The notes under the pieces were generated by a model, which was given only the letters and a program-made list of their open reading frames with translations, ran no database searches and was not told where the DNA came from. A DNA stretch of 40,930 nucleotides, from NCBI GenBank assembly GCA_020831635.1, contig JAFIGC010000039.1, forward strand, positions 1-40,930, given 5' to 3'. The stretch comes from Verrucomicrobiota bacterium (GTDB taxonomy: Bacteria; Verrucomicrobiota; Kiritimatiellia; SS1-B-03-39; UBA6053). The position numbers and the translations under genes are program-made. Each line of letters starts with the position of its first letter. The stretch's first letter is position 1. Shown one piece after another: positions 1 through 8,653 of this stretch.

Positions 1-1056
1 GCGGGGGGCAGTGGGGGCGGGCGGGGGTGGGGCGGGGTCCCGAGGGGCGTTCTCGGGCGCGGCGCGCGGATGAAGGGCCTGCTCCAAGGCGCTGAGGATG
101 GTGTCGCGTACCAGTTGGGCGGGACGGAAGCGGACTTCGCGTTTGGTGGGGTGCACATTGACGTCCACCCAATCGGGGGGCATGTCGAGATGCAGGAACA
201 CCACCGGATTCCGGTCGCGGGGGAGGCTGTCCCGGTAGGCTTCGCGTACGGCGTAGCCGACGATGGGGGCGGAGGCGGGTCGGCGGTTGACGAGAATGAC
301 CTGGTCTTTGCGGTCACTGCGGTTCAATGTGGGACGTCCGGCGTAGCCGTGCACGCGGAATTCTCCCTGGGACAGGTCCACGGGAATCAATTGCTCCAGA
401 AACGAATCGCCGTAGATTTCCGCGATCCGGTCGGCGAGTCCGTTTTGACCCGGCCAATGCTCCAGTTCCTTTCCGTCCACGACGAGGCGCAAATCCACGG
501 TGGGATGCGCGAGGGCGAAAATCCGAAAGAGGGTGCGGATATTGGCCAGTTCCGTGGATTCGGTGCGCAAGAATTTTCGCCGGGCGGGGACATTGAAGAA
601 AAGATTGCGCACTTCGAGGGTGGTGCCCGGCGGGCAGCCGATTTCCTGTACGTCCCGGAGGGTGCCGCCTTCGACCTGGACTTCGGTGCCGGCGAGGTCC
701 TCTTTGCGGCGGGTGCGGATCAGGAAGCGGGAAACGGCCGCGATGGCGGCCAGGGCTTCGCCGCGGAAGCCCATGGTGTGAATGTGCTCGATGTCGTCCA
801 CATCTTGGATTTTGCTGGTGGCGTGGCGTTCGATGGACATGAGGGCGTTTTCCCGGCTCATGCCGTGCCCGTTGTCGGTCACGATCACCGCCTTGCGCCC
901 CCCTTGCAGGACCTGCACTTCAATGATGTCCGCCCCGGCGTCGATGGCGTTTTCCACCAGTTCCTTGAACACCGAGGCGGGGCGTTCGATGACCTCGCCG
1001 GCGGCGATTTTGTTGCAGACGTGGTCGCTGAGCAGTTTTACGCGCGGATCGGGCAT
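1..1056 (-). CDS. mutL: DNA mismatch repair protein MutL (N-terminal part, cut by window edge)
   Basis: MutL is the GHKL-type ATPase that couples MutS mismatch recognition to downstream repair enzymes. The 352 visible residues contain the ATP-binding motifs in order: ELVENAIDAGAD (residues 32-43, catalytic Glu34), DNGHGM (61-66) and GFRGEAL (96-102). A transducer domain follows, with NVHPTKREVRF near residue 315. The reading frame then enters a proline-rich stretch, the usual linker before the C-terminal dimerisation domain, and leaves the window, so the C-terminal domain and any endonuclease motif cannot be judged. The start (MPDPRVKLL) matches the family N-terminus, although no good Shine-Dalgarno is visible. 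It lies 17 bp downstream of rny on the same strand, so co-transcription is likely. The identification is secure; the truncation is a window effect. Confidence 0.96.
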   Translation of the reverse strand, partial: MPDPRVKLLSDHVCNKIAAGEVIERPASVFKELVENAIDAGADIIEVQVLQGGRKAVIVTDNGHGMSRENALMSIERHATSKIQDVDDIEHIHTMGFRGEALAAIAAVSRFLIRTRRKEDLAGTEVQVEGGTLRDVQEIGCPPGTTLEVRNLFFNVPARRKFLRTESTELANIRTLFRIFALAHPTVDLRLVVDGKELEHWPGQNGLADRIAEIYGDSFLEQLIPVDLSQGEFRVHGYAGRPTLNRSDRKDQVILVNRRPASAPIVGYAVREAYRDSLPRDRNPVVFLHLDMPPDWVDVNVHPTKREVRFRPAQLVRDTILSALEQALHPRAAPENAPRDPAPPPPAPTAPR

Positions 1057-1073
1057 GAGGAAAATCGGGGTCG

Positions 1074-2627
1074 TTATCGGGCGTATTCGACGGAGCGGGT
1101 TTCCCGGATGACCGTGACTTTGACCTGTCCGGGGAATTGCACTTCTTTTTCGAGGCGGGCGCTGATTTCCCGGGCCAGTTCCATGGCTTGGTCGTCGTTG
1201 ATGGCGTCCGGTTCGACAATCACCCGCAATTCCCGTCCGGCCTGAATGGCATAGGTGCGGGAAACGCCTTCGAAACTGTTGGCAATGGCTTCCAGATCGC
1301 CGAGGCGTTTGAGGTATTGATGGGTGTTTTCGTTGCGGGCGCCTGGCCGCGCTGCGGTGATGGCGTCTGCGGCGGTGGCAAGATGGGCGTAAACGCTTTC
1401 GGGTTCGACTTCCTTGTGGTGGGCGGCCACGGCGTTGACCACGATGGGGTTTTCTCCGTGTTTTTCGATGAGTTCGGCGCCGATCAGGGCATGGGAACCC
1501 TCGACTTCGTGGGTCAGGGCCTTGCCGATATCGTGGAGGAGGCCGATGCGTTTGGCCAGTTCCAGGTCCAGACCAAGTTCGGCGGCCATGCCCGCCATGA
1601 GGTGGGCCATTTCAATGCTGTGATTGAGGACGTTCTGGGAATAACTCTGGCGAAATTTCAATCGGCCCAGGGTGTGGACCACTTCGGGGTGCATGGCCTT
1701 GAGTCCGAGTTCGTAAATGGCGTCCTCCCCGGCCTTGCGGACGGTTTCATCGACTTCCTGCCGCACTTTGGCCACGGTTTCTTCGATGCTGGCGGGGTGA
1801 ATGCGGCCGTCTTGAATGAGGCGGCTCAGGGAAATGCGGGCGATTTCGCGGCGCATGGGGTCGTACCCGGAGAGCACCACCACCTGGGGGGTGTCGTCGA
1901 TCATGACGTTCACACCGGTTTCCGATTCAATGGAGCGGATATTGCGGCCTTCCTTGCCGATGATGCGTCCCTTCATCTCCTCGCTGGGCAGTTGCACCGT
2001 GCAGGTGGTGACTTCCTGGACGGTTTCGGCGGCATAGCGCTCGATGGCGTAGGTAATGATTTTTTGGGCTTCCTGTTTGGCGCGGGCGCGGGCCTCCTGT
2101 TGCAGGTGTCGGAAGAGGGTGGCGGATTCCGCGCGCACCTCGTCTTCAATGCTCTTCATCACCTGAATCCGGGCATCGTCCAAAGTCATGCCCGAGATTT
2201 CCTCCAGCTTTTGCTGCTGTTCCCGCATGAGTTCGTCAAATTCCCGGTTGCGGGCCAAGAGATTTTCGGTTTCGCTTTTCAATTCGCGTTGACGTGACAA
2301 TACGCGTTCCTCCTTGGCATCCAGCACATTGGCTTTTTGCTCAAGACGAACGATTCTTTCGTGATATTGATCTTCAAGCGTGTCCAGACGCGCTCGACGC
2401 TCGCGGCACTCGCTGTCAAAGGTTTGACGGGATTGGTGCAAAATTTCACGGGCATTGGATTCGGCTTCACGCCGAATCACGTCCGCTTCGTGGCGCGCGC
2501 TTTCGAGGAGATCCTCAATGCGTTGCGCGCCGTGTTTGCGGGCGTGGTTTTCAACGTGCCAGTGCCAAAACCAGCCCAGCGCCGCGGCGGCAAGCGTGGT
2601 GAACCAAGCTAACCACCATTCTACCAT
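1074..2627 (-). CDS. rny: Ribonuclease Y
   Basis: RNase Y is a membrane-anchored endoribonuclease that initiates mRNA decay. The 517-residue protein has the full family layout: an N-terminal membrane anchor (about residues 3-22, rich in Trp, Leu and Ala), a long charged coiled coil (about 30-200), a KH RNA-binding domain with the GXXG loop in GRIIGKEGRN (220-229), and an HD phosphohydrolase domain with LLHDIGK (363-369, metal-binding His365-Asp366) and AAHHKEVEPES. The length is normal for the family. The start is supported by a GGAGGT Shine-Dalgarno at 2633-2638. It is the first gene of a likely rny-mutL unit, separated from upstream menB by 130 bp. A hairpin sits directly upstream of its ribosome-binding site. 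Confidence 0.97.
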   Translation of the reverse strand: MVEWWLAWFTTLAAAALGWFWHWHVENHARKHGAQRIEDLLESARHEADVIRREAESNAREILHQSRQTFDSECRERRARLDTLEDQYHERIVRLEQKANVLDAKEERVLSRQRELKSETENLLARNREFDELMREQQQKLEEISGMTLDDARIQVMKSIEDEVRAESATLFRHLQQEARARAKQEAQKIITYAIERYAAETVQEVTTCTVQLPSEEMKGRIIGKEGRNIRSIESETGVNVMIDDTPQVVVLSGYDPMRREIARISLSRLIQDGRIHPASIEETVAKVRQEVDETVRKAGEDAIYELGLKAMHPEVVHTLGRLKFRQSYSQNVLNHSIEMAHLMAGMAAELGLDLELAKRIGLLHDIGKALTHEVEGSHALIGAELIEKHGENPIVVNAVAAHHKEVEPESVYAHLATAADAITAARPGARNENTHQYLKRLGDLEAIANSFEGVSRTYAIQAGRELRVIVEPDAINDDQAMELAREISARLEKEVQFPGQVKVTVIRETRSVEYAR

Positions 2628-2641
2628 GGGTTACCTCCAGT

Positions 2642-2668
2642 CCCGGATGGCGGTAGAACCGTCCGGGG
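2642..2668 (-). promoter_or_regulatory. Hairpin in the putative rny 5' leader
   Basis: CCCGGA (2642-2647) pairs with TCCGGG (2662-2667), and an inner CGGT/ACCG stem closes a three-base loop; a TGG bulge interrupts one arm. No T-run follows on the minus strand, so this is not an obvious terminator for menB. It ends a few bases before the rny Shine-Dalgarno. A role in controlling rny mRNA stability or translation is inference only. Confidence 0.4.
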
Positions 2669-2757
2669 ATAGTCGTTATGTTGTTTTGAAGCTCTAACAG
2701 TACTACGTAATGGAGAATTTGAAAAGCCGCGAATCGAAAATGGTGAAAATAATCACG

Positions 2758-3600
2758 TCACGGACGTTTTGGAAATTTTGAGAAATCGGGCGGACGTTTC
2801 TCCACGAAGGCGTTGCGGCCTTCCTGGCCCTCTTCGCTCATGTAGAACAGCATGGTGGCGTTTCCGGCGAGTTCCTGGAGCCCGGCCTGTCCGTCGCAGT
2901 CCGCGTTGAGGGCGGCTTTGAGGCAACGAATGGCAATCGGGCTGTTGGCCAGCATTTCCCTGCACCACTTTACGGTTTCGGCTTCGAGATCGGCCAGGGG
3001 CACCACGGTGTTGACCAGACCCATGTCCAAGGCCTGTCGGGCGTCGTATTGGCGGCACAAAAACCAAATTTCGCGGGCCTTTTTCTGGCCGACGATGCGA
3101 GCCATGTAGCTGGCGCCCCAGCCGCCGTCAAATGAGCCGACCTTGGGGCCGGTTTGGCCGAATCGGGCGTTGTCGGCGGCGATGGTGAGGTCGCACAGCA
3201 TGTGCAGGACGTGTCCGCCGCCGATGGCGTAGCCCGCGACCATGGCCACCACGGGCTTGGGGCAGACCCGGATGTCCCGCTGAAAATCGAGCACGTTGAG
3301 CCGGTGAACCCCCTCGGCGTCCTTGTAGCCGCTGTCGCCCCTGATTTTCTGGTCGCCACCGGAACAGAAGGCCAAATCCCCGGCTCCGGTGAGAATGATC
3401 ACCCCGATCTTCAAGTCATCGCGGGCATCGTTGAGGGCAACGCGCATTTCGCTGACGGTCTGGGGACGGAAGGCATTGCGAACCTGGGGGCGGTTGATGG
3501 TGATTTTGGCGATGCCTTCGGCTTTGTGATAGAGAATGTCTTCGAAAGTGCCGGCTTCTTGCCAGTCGGGAAGTGAGGCGGAAAGTGAGGGGTTGTCCAT
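2758..3600 (-). CDS. menB: 1,4-dihydroxy-2-naphthoyl-CoA synthase MenB
   Basis: MenB is the crotonase-fold enzyme that closes the naphthoquinone ring by converting O-succinylbenzoyl-CoA to 1,4-dihydroxy-2-naphthoyl-CoA in menaquinone synthesis. The 280-residue protein carries MenB hallmarks: [14 protein letters not shown] (79-92), an oxyanion-hole region [16 protein letters not shown] (123-138), and SFDGGWG (156-162) with the Asp typical of the active site. The open frame runs far upstream through menH, but the true start is the ATG at 3600: it begins the conserved region, lies 2 bp after the menH stop and has an AGGAA element about 8 bp upstream. Pairing with menH supports the pathway assignment. 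Confidence 0.95.
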   Translation of the reverse strand: MDNPSLSASLPDWQEAGTFEDILYHKAEGIAKITINRPQVRNAFRPQTVSEMRVALNDARDDLKIGVIILTGAGDLAFCSGGDQKIRGDSGYKDAEGVHRLNVLDFQRDIRVCPKPVVAMVAGYAIGGGHVLHMLCDLTIAADNARFGQTGPKVGSFDGGWGASYMARIVGQKKAREIWFLCRQYDARQALDMGLVNTVVPLADLEAETVKWCREMLANSPIAIRCLKAALNADCDGQAGLQELAGNATMLFYMSEEGQEGRNAFVEKRPPDFSKFPKRP

Positions 3601-3602
3601 GA

Positions 3603-4379
3603 TTATTGTTCCTGTTGATGTTGTTCCAGATGAAGTTGTTGGAGAAATTCTTGCACGGCGCTTTGCCAGGCTTCCGGGTCTTCGAGGTGAATGTTGTGGC
3701 CACAGCCGGGGATCAGGCGCACTTGGGCACCGCCAATGTGTTGCTTCACCCAGCGGGCTTGTTCCACATACCTTGAATCCCGTTCCCCCGCAAGCCAGAG
3801 AATGCGCGAAGTACAGCGCATCAGCCAAGGCCGCAAATCGGGCTGCGTTCCGGCGGAAAACGTTTCCAGGGCCGTGGCCAGATGCGCGGCATTGCCGTGA
3901 CGAAGGGGCGGGGCGGGCAGGCTTTGCCACATGGGCTGGGCATACCACCATGTACAAAAGGCCTCCAAACCCTCCTTCCTGAGTTTTTCCGCCCGTTGGG
4001 CGTCCACTTGCCGTCGTTCGCTTCGTTCTTCCGCGTCCGCATGGCCGAGAAACGCCGATTCCAGGATCAAGTGACGAAAATCGTTCGGATGGCGGGATGC
4101 GGACATCATCAAAAGCCGCCCACCCATGGAATATCCCGCCGAAAAATCACATCCCGCCGCAAGTTTGGCGATACCGGACAGGGTATCGGACAAGGACATG
4201 GGGTCGGTTTTTCCGTGACCGGGCAAATCCGGGCAAAGGATCTCATAGTCGTTCAGCAATGGGTCGAGGAAATTTTCCCCTTCCGCGCCATCGCCCAAAA
4301 AGCCATGCAACCAAAGGCCCTTGGGCTTTCCGGAGGTGCCAATACGGTGGAGATGAAAAGGAGCGGAGGAAGGATTCAC
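3603..4379 (-). CDS. menH: MenH-like alpha/beta hydrolase (SHCHC synthase)
   Basis: This is an alpha/beta-hydrolase of 258 residues, the size of MenH, which eliminates pyruvate from SEPHCHC to give SHCHC in menaquinone synthesis. Visible elements are an N-terminal HGFLGDG loop (25-31), a nucleophile elbow GYSMGGR (Ser84), an acidic residue in GERD (about 201) and the catalytic His in [11 protein letters not shown] (His228). The family as a whole is diverse, but the 2-bp spacing to menB and the LHGFLG / GYSMGGR pattern favour MenH over a generic esterase. Its ATG overlaps the stop codon of the upstream frame (ATGA), which implies translational coupling. Confidence 0.88.
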   Translation of the reverse strand: MNPSSAPFHLHRIGTSGKPKGLWLHGFLGDGAEGENFLDPLLNDYEILCPDLPGHGKTDPMSLSDTLSGIAKLAAGCDFSAGYSMGGRLLMMSASRHPNDFRHLILESAFLGHADAEERSERRQVDAQRAEKLRKEGLEAFCTWWYAQPMWQSLPAPPLRHGNAAHLATALETFSAGTQPDLRPWLMRCTSRILWLAGERDSRYVEQARWVKQHIGGAQVRLIPGCGHNIHLEDPEAWQSAVQEFLQQLHLEQHQQEQ

Positions 4380-4949
4380 AGGGTTAGGATTTGCATTTGG
4401 GGATCTGACTGAACCGTTTTTTTTTGTCCTTGGAAAGGAACCTGAGGTAGGTTGAGTTGTTGAATTCTTCGGCTAAACAGTTTCGCCACCAAATACCCGA
4501 GGCTTCCAAAAACAGGTCGCCACACCGTTTGAACCATAAGTTCATACTCCGATGTCTTGAGGTAGAATTTTTCAATCTCAGGTCGAACCGAGACACCCCA
4601 TTCATCCAAATTTTCGAGAAGTCCCGAGCCGGAAAGATCATGATCGATGCGAAGATCCCGTGTCTTGGCCAATCGATCCAAAAACCGGCTGGCATTTTCA
4701 TCTTTTTCTCCAATGGGACCCACAAGCCAATCGTCGCGAACGGTTTCGACTTTTTTTCCCAGAGCGATATTCCAATATTGGGTAAGCCAATCGAGTGGAT
4801 GTTGTCTGGAGGGGAGGGCCATGAGGATTCCAGGGACAGCATCAAGGACGCGCAGGCACTCCGAGAACCGTTCGGAAAGGATCTATATTTTCGACCCTAA
4901 AGCGGTCAAATTTCAAGTCATACACTTGGATTTTTACGAAAGGTTGCAT
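4376..4949 (-). pseudogene. Gene of unknown function at the head of the men cluster, apparently frameshifted
   Basis: An intact frame of 148 codons runs from an internal ATG at 4822 to the stop overlapping menH. Open, protein-like sequence continues upstream in that frame to a TAG at about 4883-4885. A different frame begins at ATG 4949 behind a good GAGGAA Shine-Dalgarno and reads MQPFVKIQVYDLKFDRF before being lost near 4880. The total length equals a whole number of codons plus one, consistent with a single-base insertion joining the two frames. The C-terminal half has the pattern FYLKTSEYEL, then VWRPVFGSLGYLVAKLF, then RRIQQLNLP; I recall similar hypothetical proteins but cannot name the family. 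Either a real pseudogene, a sequencing error, or a shorter protein starting at 4822. Confidence 0.55.
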
Positions 4950-5149
4950 AATGGTTCCTCGGTTTCCGACTCATTTTCTGAAAATGGTAATGTGATGGAT
5001 GCCAACAAGGGATCAGGATTCCATTACCTTCATGGATACATTCATGCATGTTTGAAAGGTGCGGGCAAGTTCTTTTTTCAAAAGGATTGCGCAGCATTGA
5101 CACAGGTGTTTCCCGTGGAATGGGGTTGAATGGCTTTGGGGAGGAGTTC

Positions 5150-5351
5150 GACCCCGTTGGGGTCGGCATATGTAGGGTGGGTTGCGTTTCCCGGGGCGTT
5201 GCCCGCGGGCTGACGGGTTGGACCCCGTTGGGGTCGTGCAATACAAGGTTCCCATGCCGGAATTTGCATCCCAACGGGATGCCACTCGTCAGACCGGGGT
5301 GAAACCCCGGGAATTCGGTCCCCCCTCACGAACTGCATCCCAACGGGATGC
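5150..5351. repeat. Cluster of five palindromes with a shared CCCGTTGGG core
   Basis: GACCCCGTTGGGGTC occurs at 5150-5164 and again at 5221-5235. GCATCCCAACGGGATGC occurs at 5266-5282 and 5335-5351, each followed by CACTC. Read on the other strand, the second pair has the same CCCGTTGGG core with different but still complementary arms. A fifth hairpin, CCGGGGT-GAA-ACCCCGG, lies at 5294-5310. The cluster lies just beyond the stop of the VWA gene and upstream of the men cluster on the minus strand. The rest of 4950-5362 shows no gene I can support. Confidence 0.8.
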
Positions 5352-5362
5352 CACTCCTTCCT

Positions 5363-7948
5363 TCACTCCCCTTCCGTTCGCGGGAGCGCCATGGCGTTGC
5401 GGATGAGGCGGATGAATTCCGTCCGGTATCCGTGGGGGTCGTCGCCCTTGGCGGATTCCGCGAGGGACAGGATGCGCTCCCAGGGCATGGATTTCGCGAA
5501 GGCGGGGTCGCGGAGGACCATGCCATAGGCGGCGACGGCGCTGGCGAATTGAAAATCGGGGGAGGGGGTATGTTGTCCGTCCCAATCCTCGGGAACCGCA
5601 TCCAGGCCCAGGGGGAAGGTCAATAATTTGGAGGCGTCGCCCTCGGGTTCCTTGTAACGCAATTTGAGGGTCAACAGTTCTTCTTCATTTTCGCGGACTG
5701 TGGGGGGCTCCACCTGATAGCGGAGCGGATCGACTTCCGGGGGCGCGTCGGGCACGGGTTGTCCCGCGGGCACGAGTTCATAAAAGGCGGTGACGGTATG
5801 ACCGGCGCCAATGTCCCCGGCATCGACCTCGTCGTTGTTGAAATCCTCTTTTTGCAGGATCCGGTTTTCGTAGCCGATGAGCCGGTATCCGGCCACGGTG
5901 GCGGGATTGAACTCCACTTGGATTTTCACGTCCTTGGCAATGGTCACCAAGGTCCCCAGCATTTGGTCCACCAACACTTTGCGGGCCTCATTGAAATCGT
6001 CAATGTAGGCATAGTTGCCATTGCCCTTGTTGGAGAGGATTTCGAGGGTGGAATCCTTGATGTTGCCCATGCCAAAGCCGAGGACCGTGAGTGAAACCCC
6101 GGATTCGGCCTTTTCTTCGATGAAGCGTTCCAAATCGCCGCGGTGGGTGATGCCCACGTTGAAATCACCGTCGGTGCAGAGAATCACCCGGTTGACCTCT
6201 CCCTCGCGGAATTGTTCCAGGGCGGTCTTGTAGGCGAGTTGGATGCCCGCGCTTCCGGCGGTGCTGCCCCGGGCCTCCAGGCCGTTGATGGCGTCGAGGA
6301 TGGCCTGGGTGTCCGCACCGGAGGTGGAGGGCAGCACCAGCCCCGTAGCCCCGGCGTACACCACGATGGCCACTTGATCCCGCTCATCCAATTGGTGGGC
6401 GAGCGCGGTCAGGGCGCGTTTCACCAGCGGGAGGCGGTTGGGACTTCGCATGGAGCCGGAGACATCGATGAGGTAGACCAAATTCAGAGGCGGGCGTTCC
6501 TCCATGGGAATTTCCCGGCCCTTGAGGCCAATCCGCAGCAGCAGATGGTTGGCATTCCAAGGACAGGCCGCCACTTCCATGCTGGAGGAAAAGGGGGTGC
6601 CGTCCGCGGGCGGGGCATAGTCGTAGGGGAAATAATTGATCATTTCTTCCACCCGCACCGCGTCGCGCGGGGGGAGGGTGCCTTGGTTGAGGAACGAACG
6701 CACCACCGAGTAGGATGCCGTATCCACGTCAATGGAAAAGGTCGACAAGGGATGATCGTTCACCCGTTGAAAGGTGTTGGGGCGGAGCATGGGGAAATCG
6801 TCGAGACTGGGGCTGATGACGCGCCCTTCGCGTAGACCGGGCCTTTCTTCGCCACTGGCGCTATGTTCGGACCAGAATTGACCACCGCCTCCCCCAGTGC
6901 CGCCCCCGCCGAGCTCGAGAAAGCGCGCTTCGATAGCGACTACCCTGGTTCCCCAGGCTTTTTCGCCATCCGCCATGGTCTCTCGAACGCTGGTACGCCG
7001 GTCAACGCGTACCAACTCCCATCTTTTCATGGCAATTTGTTCAAGCAGGGTCAGTGCGTCGCGGTTGTAGCGATCATGGCCCAAAACTTCATCCATGGTT
7101 TTTTTGGCGATATCCAGTTGTCCCGCCTCCATTTCCTGTTGGCCCCGTTCCAAGAGGGAGGCGACGATTGCATGGGTTTCATTCGGACTGGGTTCGGTCT
7201 CCAAATCTTCGGCGTTTTTCTCCAAAGATAAGCCGCTTTCGTCATCATCCATCGACACACGAATACCCCCGCGCCTCACAACACTGATATGCTTCCATCG
7301 TTCCGCTGCAATTTGTTCAAGCAGGCTCAGTGCGTCAGGATTGTAGCGGTCATGCCCCAATAGTTCCTCCATGGTTTGTTTGGCGGTGTCCAACTGTCCC
7401 GCCTCCATTTCCTGTTGACCCCGTTCCAAGAGGGAGGTGACGATTGTTCGGGTTTCATTCCGGGCGGGTTCGGTCACCCTATCCTCAGGGTGTTCCTCTT
7501 CGGGAACGGTCTGGGAAATTTCAGGTAGAGGTTCCTGACTGTCCTGGGCGGCAATTTCCGGGATTTCTCCGATTTCATCCACTTCGGCGATTTCCGGGGA
7601 GGGTGTGGTCGGAGGGTTGAAAAACCGGACTGCGGCAAAGGCGGCGATGGCCAGCGACGCGGCCAGGGCCAAGGCGGGAATTGCGGACCGAAACGGGGAC
7701 GAAGGCGTGGAGGCGGCGGCTTGAAGGATCCGTTCCTTTCGGTCTCCATCCAAGCCCATACCGTTTTCCGCATCCATTCCGTATTCAGCGTTCATGGCGG
7801 CTTGAATTTGATCGGCGGTTTCCCGCAGGCTTTCCAAAAACGCGGACGCTTCCGGGGAGGCTTCGATTTCCGCTTCCATGCGGAGTCGATCCGTTTCGTT
7901 CAATTCGTTGAGAAGATAGGCGGTCCATTTTGGATCGTTGGTGTTCAT
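5363..7948 (-). CDS. Membrane anti-sigma-like / TPR-like / von Willebrand factor A protein (YfbK-type)
   Basis: The 861-residue protein is a fusion. Residues 1-55 resemble the cytoplasmic anti-sigma-like domain found in such proteins (MNTNDPKWTAYLLNELNETD, no zinc-ligand cluster). A single membrane segment spans about 88-110, followed by an acidic linker. Two copies of a helical TPR-like unit (about 160-250 and 252-342, offset 92 residues) come next, then a Gly-rich hinge. A VWA domain has the MIDAS motif DVSGSM (495-500), preceded by the VWA-associated region FSIDVDTASYSVVRSFL (404-420) and followed by a C-terminal DUF3520-like region to the end. TRVVAIEARFLEL (about 334-346) is faintly secretin-like. 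Its start overlaps the sigma-factor stop by ATGA, so the two are probably a regulatory pair: cytoplasmic sigma sequestration with periplasmic metal- or protein-dependent sensing. That role is inference. Confidence 0.88.
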   Translation of the reverse strand: MNTNDPKWTAYLLNELNETDRLRMEAEIEASPEASAFLESLRETADQIQAAMNAEYGMDAENGMGLDGDRKERILQAAASTPSSPFRSAIPALALAASLAIAAFAAVRFFNPPTTPSPEIAEVDEIGEIPEIAAQDSQEPLPEISQTVPEEEHPEDRVTEPARNETRTIVTSLLERGQQEMEAGQLDTAKQTMEELLGHDRYNPDALSLLEQIAAERWKHISVVRRGGIRVSMDDDESGLSLEKNAEDLETEPSPNETHAIVASLLERGQQEMEAGQLDIAKKTMDEVLGHDRYNRDALTLLEQIAMKRWELVRVDRRTSVRETMADGEKAWGTRVVAIEARFLELGGGGTGGGGGQFWSEHSASGEERPGLREGRVISPSLDDFPMLRPNTFQRVNDHPLSTFSIDVDTASYSVVRSFLNQGTLPPRDAVRVEEMINYFPYDYAPPADGTPFSSSMEVAACPWNANHLLLRIGLKGREIPMEERPPLNLVYLIDVSGSMRSPNRLPLVKRALTALAHQLDERDQVAIVVYAGATGLVLPSTSGADTQAILDAINGLEARGSTAGSAGIQLAYKTALEQFREGEVNRVILCTDGDFNVGITHRGDLERFIEEKAESGVSLTVLGFGMGNIKDSTLEILSNKGNGNYAYIDDFNEARKVLVDQMLGTLVTIAKDVKIQVEFNPATVAGYRLIGYENRILQKEDFNNDEVDAGDIGAGHTVTAFYELVPAGQPVPDAPPEVDPLRYQVEPPTVRENEEELLTLKLRYKEPEGDASKLLTFPLGLDAVPEDWDGQHTPSPDFQFASAVAAYGMVLRDPAFAKSMPWERILSLAESAKGDDPHGYRTEFIRLIRNAMALPRTEGE
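7001..7471 (-). repeat. In-gene tandem duplication (two units, 276-bp offset)
   Basis: Within the VWA gene the segments encoding LLERGQQEMEAGQLD occur twice, 92 codons apart, and flanking residues (LGHDRYN, LLEQIA) also match. Similarity is strong at DNA level, including a nearly identical stretch covering the GQQEMEAG codons, so the duplication looks recent and in frame. Each unit has a TPR-like helix-turn-helix pattern. Confidence 0.85.
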
Positions 7949-8505
7949 GACAAGGCTCCTTTGCCGGTTTGTAAAAGGGTGGGGGACGGGACGGGTCCGT
8001 GATGGCGATGGCGTTTTTGCATTTGGTCCCGCAGGGTTTTGACCCCGGTATGGATCAGAAAGCCCACGTTGCTTTCGGAAATGCGCATGATGTCGGCGAT
8101 TTCACGGTAGCTCATGCTTTGTTGGAATTTCAGGCGAATGGCTTCCCGTTGGCGATCTGGCAGGTCCTTGAGGAGTGCGGGCACGATCCCCTCGGAATCC
8201 CGCCGTTCCAGAACCGCGTCGGGTGACAAACCGGGCGCGGCCAGAATCGCTTGTTGTTTGATGCTGAGATTTTGCATGGGTTTCGACTTTCGTTGCATGT
8301 CCACCAAACGGGAACGGCATACCCGGAAGAGCCAGGCGGCTTCATGACCTTCGACCTTGACGCGCTTGGTTTTGCACAGTCGCAGGAAGGTTTCCTGAAC
8401 CGCGTCCAAGGCCGTGGCCTCATCGGCGCTCAAACTGCGCGCATATCGGCACAAGGCCGATTCATGCGCATCCACCAGGGAGGCGATCCATTGTTCGTCA
8501 GTCAT
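7945..8505 (-). CDS. ECF-type RNA polymerase sigma factor
   Basis: A 186-residue sigma-70 family protein of ECF size with only regions 2 and 4. Region 2 contains the core-binding helix DAVQETFLRLCK (34-45) and a DNA-melting segment with AAWLFRVCRSRLVDM (56-70). Region 4 is the HTH LPDRQREAIRLKF followed by MSYREIADIMRISESNVGFL (115-150). The C-terminal tail is basic and His-rich. The ATGA overlap with the VWA/anti-sigma-like gene indicates translational coupling, and the divergent RND operon starts about 150 bp away, so it may be a target; no ECF promoter consensus could be confirmed. The start at 8505 fits the family N-terminus. Confidence 0.93.
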   Translation of the reverse strand: MTDEQWIASLVDAHESALCRYARSLSADEATALDAVQETFLRLCKTKRVKVEGHEAAWLFRVCRSRLVDMQRKSKPMQNLSIKQQAILAAPGLSPDAVLERRDSEGIVPALLKDLPDRQREAIRLKFQQSMSYREIADIMRISESNVGFLIHTGVKTLRDQMQKRHRHHGPVPSPTLLQTGKGALS

Positions 8506-8617
8506 GCGGGTGTTTCCGTCTCATTTTCATTGGGTGGGGGTTGGGGGTAAACAGTCTCTTCACACCCTGACTACGACTGGCAAAGCCTTTTCTTAGAAAC
8601 TTTTTTCAAAATAAGTA

Positions 8618-8647
8618 TTGACATATCGAGAATATACGATGTATATT
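8618..8647 (+). promoter_or_regulatory. Near-consensus sigma-70 promoter with internal dyad, for the RND operon
   Basis: A perfect -35 box TTGACA (8618-8623) is followed after 18 bp by a TATATT -10 box (8642-8647). The predicted transcription start, about 7 bp downstream, falls on or next to the ATG at 8654. Between the boxes lies an imperfect inverted repeat (ACATATCG and CGATGTAT arms), a plausible repressor site. This is seen in sequence; activity is inference. Confidence 0.65.
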
Positions 8648-8653
8648 GCCGGC

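Noticed and set aside
70-1245. 391-codon frame on the plus strand over mutL
   Set aside because: Shadow of the real mutL and rny frames; composition is typical antisense of GC-rich coding DNA and the minus-strand protein has all MutL motifs.
1137-2297. 386-codon plus-strand frame over rny
   Set aside because: Antisense shadow; His/Gly/Phe-rich sequence without domain features, while RNase Y is unmistakable on the other strand.
3601-3957. N-terminal 119-codon extension of menB
   Set aside because: Overlaps menH completely and is absent from MenB proteins; the start at 3600 has a ribosome-binding site.
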